Shown: positions 1-5,408 of the stretch, one piece after another
Numbering within the stretch: position 1 is the first letter of the stretch
How the letters are laid out: each line of letters opens with the position of its first letter
Origin: FEN-727 sp036508635
GTDB lineage: Bacteria > Actinomycetota > Geothermincolia > Fen-727 > Anoxymicrobiaceae
NCBI GenBank assembly: GCA_036508635.1
Contig: DATCGY010000016.1
Location: forward strand, 1 to 7,013
Reading direction: 5' to 3'
DNA length: 7,013 bases
Notes under the pieces: generated by a model
Told to the model about the DNA's origin: nothing
Seen by the model: the letters and a program-made list of their open reading frames with translations, nothing else
The model's database searches: none
Translations under genes and position numbers: made by a program

Positions 1-452
1 AGTGGGGGGCTCTTCATGAGCGCCAGCACCAGCGCGAGCTTCTGCTTCATGCCGCGCGAGCAGTCCCGTGCGCGGCGGCTGGTATCGAGCTCCAGCCGCG
101 ACGCGAGCCGCATGCCTTCTTCGGCGCTGCGACCGTTGAACCCCGCGACAAACCTTATGTGCTCTTCACCGTTGAGCCGGGGATAGAGGGTTGGCTCTCC
201 CGGGAGGTAACCGATCTCGCGCTTGAGCGCCACGCTGTCTTTCCAGCAATCCAGGTCAAGGACACGGGCCCCGCCGGAGGTTGGGAACAGGAGCCCCATC
301 AACAGGCGCATCGTCGTGGTCTTGCCCGCGCCGTTGGGGCCGAGAAAACCGAAGACCTCGCCCCTGACGACCTCCATGTCGAGGCCATCGATCCCTACGA
401 TGTCACCGTAATGCTTGGTGAGCTTTTCGGTCAGTACTACGCTGTCCGGCAA
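1..452 (-). CDS. ABC transporter ATP-binding protein (ABC-2 exporter type), 3' end cut by window
   Basis: This is the N-terminal 150 residues of an ABC ATPase, which would power a membrane permease whose gene should lie beyond the left edge. Visible motifs are the Walker A GPNGAGKT (residues 38-45), an IGYLPGE segment at the Q-loop position (80-86), and the ABC signature region SRGMKQKL (132-139). The YLPGE and SRGMKQK variants are typical of DrrA/ABC-2-type exporter ATPases. The frame is open back to a TAG, and the only plausible start is TTG at 452, preceded by GGAG five bases upstream. The first in-frame ATG (residue 26) would remove the beta-strand before Walker A. The start lies 36 bp after the stop of the zinc-ribbon membrane protein on the same strand, so the two are probably co-transcribed. 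Walker B and the H-loop are outside the window. The substrate is unknown. Confidence 0.93.
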   Translation of the reverse strand, partial: MPDSVVLTEKLTKHYGDIVGIDGLDMEVVRGEVFGFLGPNGAGKTTTMRLLMGLLFPTSGGARVLDLDCWKDSVALKREIGYLPGEPTLYPRLNGEEHIRFVAGFNGRSAEEGMRLASRLELDTSRRARDCSRGMKQKLALVLALMKSPP

Positions 453-457
453 GCGGT

Positions 458-461
458 CTCC
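458..461 (-). promoter_or_regulatory. Ribosome binding site deciding the TTG start of the ABC ATPase
   Basis: On the minus strand GGAG sits five bases before TTG 452. There is no in-frame ATG or GTG between the upstream TAG and this TTG, so the site supports the unusual start codon. Confidence 0.6.
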
Positions 462-488
462 GTTCTTACTGGTGGGTACGCCTCGTGC

Positions 489-1319
489 CTACAACTGCAG
501 GTCTTTCTGGAGATTGTCCGCCTTGTCCTTGAGTTTGCCGGCCTCGGTGCTGGCTTCTTCGAGTCCGCTGAAAAAGGTCGCCGTCGTCACGGCGATGGCC
601 GCAGAATCGATAGTTGCGCCTGCTTCGGCGTCGGAGAACTGCCTGCTGAGGTAGTCGAGGTAGTCATCAACCGCCCTGACCTGCTTGAAGTCGACATCAA
701 TCTGCGCGAGCCGGGCCCTGGCGTAATCTTTATACTTGTCGACACCACTAAGATCCAGGATTTGTTTGTATTCTTTCTGCGCGGATCCCAGGTCTGAAGT
801 CGCCGACTTGGTATCGGTGCGAATGCTATCCGCCATTGATTCGTAGTCTGACGCCGAAGAGACCGTCTTGAAATTGGTCATCAGGTCATTGACGCTGGTG
901 GCAACGTTCTTGCCTGTGGCCGTCGCTTTATTCATGTAGACGTCGCCTTTCCTGGCGAGCTCTTTGGCCTTGCCCGTATCGCTTCCCAGTGCGACAAATA
1001 CGACGACCAGAACGATGGCCGCCACTACGAGTAGCGAAACCACACCGATGATCGCCCACTTCAAAGTGTTCTTCTGCCCGGGCGCGGCTGGAATTGCCGC
1101 CATCGGGGCCGCCATCGGGGCCACTATCGGCGGTGGTGTGGCCGGAGGCGGTGGTGCCGAAGGCGGTGTGGCAGGAGGCGGTGGTGTAACTGCGGGTGGT
1201 GGTGCCGCCGGTGTCGCGCCGGGGGGAGCTTGAGTCCCGACCGCTTCTTTCGGCGCGCCGCAATTAATACAGAAGTGACTCCCAGCCGGAATTTCTTTAC
1301 CGCATTCGCTGCAGAACAT
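489..1319 (-). CDS. Zinc-ribbon, Pro-rich, single-pass membrane protein with extracytoplasmic helical domain
   Basis: This 276-residue protein is not a named family I can identify. It opens with a four-cysteine zinc ribbon (C3, C6, C17, C20; FCSECGK and FCINCG). A proline/alanine-rich linker follows (about 30-80) with a ten-residue near-repeat of PPPPATPP. One membrane helix spans about 88-111, and a helical domain of about 160 residues rich in Asp, Lys, Ala and Ser runs to the C-terminus. With the zinc ribbon inside, the helical domain would be outside the membrane. The segment with IDVD (207-210) and VDDYLDYL (217-224) matches the neighbouring gene at 1417-2106, so the two are paralogues. 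The ATG is preceded by AGGAGG four bases upstream. The gene is 97 bp downstream of its paralogue and 36 bp upstream of an ABC ATPase. A sensory or accessory role for that transporter is inference. Confidence 0.9.
   Translation of the reverse strand: MFCSECGKEIPAGSHFCINCGAPKEAVGTQAPPGATPAAPPPAVTPPPPATPPSAPPPPATPPPIVAPMAAPMAAIPAAPGQKNTLKWAIIGVVSLLVVAAIVLVVVFVALGSDTGKAKELARKGDVYMNKATATGKNVATSVNDLMTNFKTVSSASDYESMADSIRTDTKSATSDLGSAQKEYKQILDLSGVDKYKDYARARLAQIDVDFKQVRAVDDYLDYLSRQFSDAEAGATIDSAAIAVTTATFFSGLEEASTEAGKLKDKADNLQKDLQL
1135..1186 (-). repeat. Thirty-base-period coding repeat in the Pro-rich linker
   Basis: Positions 1135-1156 and 1165-1186 are the same 22-base stretch with one mismatch, giving a 30 bp period. 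In the encoded protein this is a ten-residue period of PPPPATPP. Such GC-rich simple tracts are prone to length change, so the linker may vary between strains. Confidence 0.7.
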
Positions 1320-1416
1320 CGCGCCTCCTGGTCGTTCCTGTTAGGTTTTCGATACAGTTCCGCCTGGCAACAAAGGCGAGCTACGCACTAGATCCGCTGG
1401 TGCGCCGTACCGGACT

Positions 1417-2106
1417 CTAAAGGGATTTCTCTTTCTTGAGCTCTTCGGCCTGCTTTGTGAGCCCATCCATGCGGTCGCCCAGCTCACTCAGCTTTCTATT
1501 CGATTCGCTAGTCGCGGTCGCGAGAGCCTCCGAGTTGAGCGCCGCGCCGGCCTCGCGCGCCGCGAGCTCCTTGCCGAGGTAGTCGAGGTAGTTGTCCACG
1601 AGCGTTAGCTGCCGCATGTCCACATCTATGAGGGCGAGCCTTAGCTGTGCGTACTGCTTGTAGCTACCAACCACCTTTAGGTTGAGGATACCCAGGTAAC
1701 CTTCTCGCGCCTTTGACAGGTCAGCCCTCGCCTCATCCGCGAGCGACCGGATGTTTTCCGCTGTGGTGTTGTACTGATACGAAGTCATAAACGAGATGTC
1801 CGGGAGCATTATGTTGACGGATGCGCTTATCTTTTCACCGGTCGGTTTGGTAGACAGAACAGCCGAGTCGGACTTGCTCATCAGGTCCCGTGCGGTAGCC
1901 GTGTCCTGCGGGAGCACCACGAAGGCCAGCAGGAGCACGACGACGACGGCCACTACCATGACGCAAGTGCCCGTGGTTGCAAGTATCACGCGCCTCTTCT
2001 GCCGGGACGTCCTGACGGCCATTGCTTTTTGCGCTCTTTCCAGCGGGGTTTCGGCCTTCGGGGGTTTGGGTCCCGCAGGCCCGCTTCCGGCTTCGAAGGT
2101 CTCCAT
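1417..2106 (-). CDS. Single-pass membrane protein, paralogue of the zinc-ribbon protein but lacking the ribbon
   Basis: This 229-residue protein has no family I recognise. It has a short cytoplasmic tail with Pro/Lys (1-39, ending in a basic RTSRQKRR stretch), one membrane helix at about 40-65, and an extracytoplasmic, mostly helical domain with a charged, probably coiled-coil C-terminus (LTKQAEELKKEKSL). Residues 149-177, including IDVD (160-163) and VDNYLDYL (170-177), align without gaps to residues 196-224 of the downstream zinc-ribbon protein. Weaker similarity extends along both ectodomains. There are no cysteines in the N-terminal tail, so the zinc ribbon is absent. The ATG at 2106 has GGAG five bases upstream. 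It is the first visible gene of the minus-strand operon; the next upstream gene is divergent. Its role is unknown; a partner of the paralogue, perhaps as a heteromer, is inference. Confidence 0.88.
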   Translation of the reverse strand: METFEAGSGPAGPKPPKAETPLERAQKAMAVRTSRQKRRVILATTGTCVMVVAVVVVLLLAFVVLPQDTATARDLMSKSDSAVLSTKPTGEKISASVNIMLPDISFMTSYQYNTTAENIRSLADEARADLSKAREGYLGILNLKVVGSYKQYAQLRLALIDVDMRQLTLVDNYLDYLGKELAAREAGAALNSEALATATSESNRKLSELGDRMDGLTKQAEELKKEKSL

Positions 2107-2244
2107 CGGTTCTCCAGTAATACTACCGCGGCACCAGGCTCGACACTTTTATCGGTCGCGAACCATTTTCACATGAATAGTCTACCGCACCCTGCCCCGT
2201 ATTTTCCCTCCCCTCGACGGTGGAGAGTTCAACCACCCGATTGC

Positions 2245-2253
2245 TGATAGAAT
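2245..2253 (+). promoter_or_regulatory. Candidate extended -10 promoter element for the CapA-repeat gene
   Basis: TGATAGAAT reads as an extended -10 (TGn plus TAGAAT, one mismatch to TATAAT), about 20 bases before the ribosome site. No good -35 hexamer stands at 16-18 bases upstream, as is common for extended -10 promoters. The assignment rests on motif and position only. For the divergent operon starting at 2106 I see no convincing promoter in this 178 bp intergenic region. Confidence 0.4.
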
Positions 2254-2271
2254 AATCCGCGCAGGCACGTG

Positions 2272-2279
2272 AAGGAGGT
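2272..2279 (+). promoter_or_regulatory. Strong ribosome binding site for GTG start at 2285
   Basis: AAGGAGGT is a full Shine-Dalgarno match, five bases before GTG 2285. It fixes the start and places a standard signal peptide at the N-terminus. Confidence 0.85.
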
Positions 2280-2284
2280 AAGTC

Positions 2285-4630
2285 GTGAAACGGGTTCGTA
2301 GAGTTGCGGCTGTAACGGCATTTTCTATTGTGTTGATAGCCATGATGACTCCTGGGGCGCTTGCCGCGTGGAACGGCGGGCACGATGTTATGGGCTGCAC
2401 CAGCGCAAGCAAGACCTGGTACTTCGCGGAGGGGACCACCCGGCCCGGGTTCAACGAGTGGGTGTGCCTGCTCAATCCGGCTTCGAGCGCGACTACGGCA
2501 ACGTTCACCTACATGCCCGCAAATGGCGAGAGCTTTGAAAAGTCATATTCGCTGTCGGCAAGCAGCCGGACAACTATTGACGTGAACGCCGAGGCGGGCG
2601 CCGGCAAAGACGTATCGATACGGGTGACGGCGCCGACTCCGGTTGTCGCCGAGCGGCCGATGTACTTCCGTTACAACGGCACGATCACCGGCGGGCATGA
2701 CGTGATGGGGGCGAACGCGCCCCGGCAGGCCTGGTACTTCGCCGAGGGCACGTGCCGCCCCGGCTTCGATCCTTACATCTGCGTTCAGAACCCCTCCGGT
2801 GGGGAAGCCCGGGTGAAAGTAACTTACATGTTGGGTGGCGGCGGGACGAGAGAGCAGCAGCTCTCCGTTGGAAAGAACTCGCGAGCCACTGTCACAGTGA
2901 AACAGGCACTCGGGGAGGGTGATGATTCGGCGCACGACTTCTCGGCGAAGGTCGAGACGACGAACGGTACAGCGATAGTCGTCGAGCGTCCCATGTACTT
3001 CACGTACAAAGGCGCGTGGACGGGCGGCCACGACGTGGTCGGAGCGCCGGCGCCCGCAAAGACGTTCTACTTCGCCGAGGGCACGTGCCGACCCGGCTTC
3101 GATCCTTACATCTGTATCCAGAATCCAGCCTCGAACAAGGCGGCGGTAAAGATCACGTATATGCTCGGTGACGGAACCACGCGCGAGCAGTTGCTCTCGG
3201 TCGCGGGAAACTCCAGGGCGACCGCGGTCGTGAAAGACGTCCTGGGCGAACACGACGACCCGGCGCACGATTTCTCGGCGAAGGTCGAAACCGCCGGCGC
3301 AACCGGCATAATCGCCGAGCGTCCCATGTACTTCGCATACAAGGGTGTCTGGACCGGCGGCCACGACGTCATCGGCGCGCCGGCCCCCGCTTCGTCTTTC
3401 TACTTCGCCGAGGGCACGTGCCGCCCCGATTTCGCCCCTTATATCTGCGTTCAGAACCCGGGCGCGACGCCGGCGAACGTGACCGTGACCTACATGCTGG
3501 GTGACGGTGGAAACAGGAACCAGCAGGTGACGGTGGCGCCGAACAGCCGCTACACGATCGACGTCAAGCAGGTGCTCGGCGAGGGGAACGATTCGGCCCA
3601 CGACTTCTCCGCAAGGGTTGATGCCGCCGGGGGCGCGCGGGTGGTCGCCGAGCGGCCGATGTACTTTAACTACTACAGCACAACGAAGTGGAGCCTGACC
3701 GCCGTGGGTGATACCAACCTGGGCGGGGACATGTCGCCGATACTGGCCGCAAACGGATACGCGTATCCGTGGTCAGCCCTCGGGGATACGATGCGCTCGA
3801 CGACGCTGACGTTCGCGAACCTCGAATGCACGCTCTCGTACGTGGGCTCGGCGATACCGGGCAAGTCGTTCACGTTCCGCGGCGACCCCGCCGCGCTGCC
3901 TTTCCTGAGGGACCAGGGCGGGGTGGACGTAGTATCCCAGGCAAACAACCATTCGAGGGACTACGGCGGGCAGTCGCTCGTCGATTGCCTCGGCTACCTC
4001 GACGCCAACGGGACAAAGCACTGCGGCGCGGGGGTCGATTACGCATCGGCGCACACGCCCGCGTATCTCGACGCCAACGGGTTGCGAATCGCGTTCCTGG
4101 CGTACGATGACATCGCTTACTCCGGCTGGTACGCGGGAGCTGGTTACCCTGGTGACTGCAACCCGGCGGAGGTCGGACAGATGGCCGCGGATATCAAAAC
4201 GGCCAGAGCGAACGCTGATCTCGTGGTGGTGTCGTTTCATTGGGGTACCGAGCGAAAGTACACACCTGACGCGAGTCAGACTTCTTACGGACATTACGCC
4301 ATAGACTGCGGGGCGGACCTGGTGCTCGGGCACCACCCCCACGTCGTCCAGGGCTTTGAGATCTACAAGGGCAAGTTCATGGCGAACTCGCTCGGGAATT
4401 TCGTCTTCAGCCCTGGGAGCGAGGCGGGGCACTACACGGTGATAACGCGGCTCGACCTGGACTCGCGCGGGTTTCTGGGCGCGACGGTGCGCCCGGTCTA
4501 TATCAGCAACGGCAGGCCGCAGTTGATGGGCGGAAGCTCCGGCAACTCCTGGATTTCGCAAGTCGCCGGCATGTCACAGGCGCTCGGGACGCCGGTGCGG
4601 GTCGGCGATAACGTGATGTACATACCGTGA
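2285..4630 (+). CDS. Secreted protein: four surface repeats fused to a CapA-type metallophosphatase-like domain
   Basis: The 781-residue product starts at GTG with a strong ribosome site. Residues 1-28 form a signal peptide: basic start, hydrophobic core, cleavage likely after ALA-A. Four repeats begin at GGHD in residues 31, 136, 247 and 358, each with YFAEG, an NP pair, a beta-rich middle and (V/A)ERPMYF. From about 468 to 745 there is a CapA/PgsA (PGA_cap) domain, related to calcineurin-like phosphoesterases. Its motifs are GDTNLGG (475-481), NLE (512-514), NNH (554-556), HWG (652-654), GHHPH (682-686) and SLGNF (702-706). Family members are linked to poly-gamma-glutamate capsule synthesis or cell-wall-associated hydrolysis. 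No capB, capC or ligase gene is nearby, so a capsule role is unproven. The first motif has Asn where many homologues read GDxMLGR. No sorting signal or C-terminal membrane helix is seen. The protein is probably exported and repeat-anchored to the envelope. Confidence 0.93.
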   Translation: MKRVRRVAAVTAFSIVLIAMMTPGALAAWNGGHDVMGCTSASKTWYFAEGTTRPGFNEWVCLLNPASSATTATFTYMPANGESFEKSYSLSASSRTTIDVNAEAGAGKDVSIRVTAPTPVVAERPMYFRYNGTITGGHDVMGANAPRQAWYFAEGTCRPGFDPYICVQNPSGGEARVKVTYMLGGGGTREQQLSVGKNSRATVTVKQALGEGDDSAHDFSAKVETTNGTAIVVERPMYFTYKGAWTGGHDVVGAPAPAKTFYFAEGTCRPGFDPYICIQNPASNKAAVKITYMLGDGTTREQLLSVAGNSRATAVVKDVLGEHDDPAHDFSAKVETAGATGIIAERPMYFAYKGVWTGGHDVIGAPAPASSFYFAEGTCRPDFAPYICVQNPGATPANVTVTYMLGDGGNRNQQVTVAPNSRYTIDVKQVLGEGNDSAHDFSARVDAAGGARVVAERPMYFNYYSTTKWSLTAVGDTNLGGDMSPILAANGYAYPWSALGDTMRSTTLTFANLECTLSYVGSAIPGKSFTFRGDPAALPFLRDQGGVDVVSQANNHSRDYGGQSLVDCLGYLDANGTKHCGAGVDYASAHTPAYLDANGLRIAFLAYDDIAYSGWYAGAGYPGDCNPAEVGQMAADIKTARANADLVVVSFHWGTERKYTPDASQTSYGHYAIDCGADLVLGHHPHVVQGFEIYKGKFMANSLGNFVFSPGSEAGHYTVITRLDLDSRGFLGATVRPVYISNGRPQLMGGSSGNSWISQVAGMSQALGTPVRVGDNVMYIP
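2375..3673 (+). repeat. Four tandem in-frame repeats encoding a surface domain
   Basis: Units start at 2375, 2690, 3023 and 3356. The period between copies 2, 3 and 4 is exactly 333 bp (111 residues); copy 1 is 315 bp long and more diverged. DNA identity is high in places: 2735-2781 and 3068-3114 differ at one base in 47. Copies 2 to 4 each carry a cysteine pair nine residues apart (C157/C166, C268/C277, C379/C388), which may form a disulfide outside the cell. Copy 1 keeps only the second cysteine (C61). The pattern fits recent tandem duplication of copies 2 to 4. Confidence 0.9.
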
Positions 4631-4631
4631 T

Positions 4632-4660
4632 TTCTTGAGCCGGGTCTCTCAGGCCCGGCT
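4632..4660 (-). repeat. Hairpin repeat copy 1 (inverted relative to copies 2 and 3)
   Basis: This 29-base element lies between the convergent stops of the CapA gene and the carbonic anhydrase gene. On the minus strand it has stem AGCCGGG, loop CCTGAGAGA and stem CCCGGCT, followed by CAAGAA. It is the exact reverse complement of 5272-5300. The hairpin could stop transcription from both sides, but neither strand has a T-run after the stem, so a standard intrinsic terminator is not shown. Confidence 0.85.
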
Positions 4661-4662
4661 GA

Positions 4663-5208
4663 TCACTCATTGCGGCAATCTTCGATGTCGAGTTTTTCGA
4701 GGGTGTCGTTGTACCTTTCGGGAAGGGTCTGGTAGAGGCGCGTGCCGATCCAGATGAAGCTTTCCATGCCCGGGTCGACGTCCCTGGCAACTCGCCCTGG
4801 CACTCCGACGACGAGCTTGCGTTCCGGGATCTGTGTGTTAGGCGCCACCAGGGCGCCGGCTGCGATCACCGCTCCCTCGCCTATGTGCGAGCCGTCGTTG
4901 ATGATGGAGCCCATGCCGACGAGGACGTGCTCGTCGAGCGTGCACCCGTGAAGTATCGCACCGTGCCCGACATGGGAGTTCGGCCCGAGGTGCGTTATCG
5001 TTTCCGGCCCGGCGTGGAGCACCGCGTTCTCCTGAACGTTCGAGCCGTCCTCGACGATTATGGTCCCGAAGTCCCCGCGCAACACCGCGCCCGCACCAAT
5101 GAAGCATGTCTCACCGATGCTGACGTTCCCGATAACTACAGCATCCGGATGCACGAACGATGTCTTTCCAATGCTTGGCTTCTTTCCCTCAAACGCATAA
5201 AGCGGCAT
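4663..5208 (-). CDS. Gamma-class carbonic anhydrase family protein (PaaY/YrdA-like hexapeptide protein)
   Basis: The 181-residue product is a left-handed beta-helix protein of the gamma carbonic anhydrase family, which forms trimers with metal at the subunit interfaces. The three metal-binding histidines are visible: H65 in NAVLH, H82 and H87 in GHGAILHGC. Also present are R44 and D46 (LRGDFG), N57 and Q59 (NVQEN), and VGMGS (97-101), all typical. Hexapeptide turns cover about 12-140 and a C-terminal helix closes the fold. The length is usual for the family, and the N-terminus (MPLYAFEGKKP) closely resembles PaaY-type members. ATG 5208 has AGGAGG four bases upstream. Many family members show weak or no measured carbonic anhydrase activity, so CO2 hydration is likely but not certain. 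It stands alone, convergent with the CapA gene and bracketed by hairpin repeats. A link to CO2 supply for the nearby carbon monoxide dehydrogenase is inference. Confidence 0.93.
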   Translation of the reverse strand: MPLYAFEGKKPSIGKTSFVHPDAVVIGNVSIGETCFIGAGAVLRGDFGTIIVEDGSNVQENAVLHAGPETITHLGPNSHVGHGAILHGCTLDEHVLVGMGSIINDGSHIGEGAVIAAGALVAPNTQIPERKLVVGVPGRVARDVDPGMESFIWIGTRLYQTLPERYNDTLEKLDIEDCRNE

Positions 5209-5246
5209 TCTTCCTCCTCACGCTTCTTAATACCTTGTCCGAGAAT

Positions 5247-5252
5247 TGTATA
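5247..5252 (-). promoter_or_regulatory. Possible -10 element for the carbonic anhydrase gene
   Basis: The minus strand reads TATACA within an A+T-rich patch (about 5221-5262) that stands out from the GC-rich surroundings, 38 bases before the start codon. No matching -35 hexamer is seen, so this is weak. Confidence 0.25.
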
Positions 5253-5271
5253 CTTATTCGCCTTCCCCAGG

Positions 5272-5301
5272 AGCCGGGCCTGAGAGACCCGGCTCAAGAA
5301 G
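5272..5301 (+). repeat. Hairpin repeat copy 2
   Basis: It has stem AGCCGGG, loop CCTGAGAGA and stem CCCGGCT, then CAAGAAG; the stem extends by one G:C pair using the flanking bases 5271 and 5295. Bases 5272-5300 are the perfect inverted match of copy 1, 612 bases away. Copy 3 follows directly in the same direction. It lies in the divergent region between the carbonic anhydrase and aminotransferase genes. Confidence 0.88.
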
Positions 5302-5309
5302 AATAGAAA

Positions 5310-5340
5310 AGCCGGGGCCTGAGAGACCCGGCTCGAGAAG
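5310..5340 (+). repeat. Hairpin repeat copy 3
   Basis: This is the direct repeat of copy 2, offset by 38 bases, with one inserted G in the first stem and one A-to-G change in the tail (CGAGAAG). The hairpin is preserved. Only two copies lie in tandem here, so this is not a CRISPR array. Confidence 0.85.
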
Positions 5341-5356
5341 GTAGGATCGGCGGGGA

Positions 5357-5391
5357 TGCTAGAATTGACGACGCGGATGATGTTCTAGACG
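5357..5391 (+). promoter_or_regulatory. Candidate promoter for the aminotransferase gene
   Basis: Two readings are possible. The first is an extended -10, TGCTAGAAT at 5357-5365, similar to the TGATAGAAT before the CapA gene. The second is a -35 TTGACG (5365-5370) with TAGACG (5386-5391) as -10 at a short 15-base spacing. The first leaves 43 bases between the element and ATG 5409. Neither is certain. Confidence 0.35.
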
Positions 5392-5408
5392 AGCAGGTGG
5401 TTGAGCCG

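Noticed and set aside
159..797. Plus-strand open frame of 212 codons
   Set aside because: It runs antisense across both the ABC ATPase and the zinc-ribbon protein, has no ribosome site or recognisable motif, and is explained by GC-rich codon bias of the real genes.
2120..2190. Sigma-28-like promoter (minus strand reads CCGATAA)
   Set aside because: The upstream TAAA-like box is at the wrong spacing, about 10 bases instead of about 15, and is a poor match.
2543..4561. Long minus-strand open frames (2543-3601 and 3773-4561)
   Set aside because: They are antisense to the CapA-repeat gene. The apparent internal repeats in the first are only the reverse reading of the tandem repeats.
4632..4660. 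Intrinsic bidirectional terminator
   Set aside because: The hairpin is well placed between convergent genes, but neither strand has a T-run after the stem. Annotated as a repeat instead.
5272..5340. Start of a CRISPR array
   Set aside because: There are only two tandem units with an 8-base gap, no spacer-like segments, and no cas genes. A third copy is inverted and distant.
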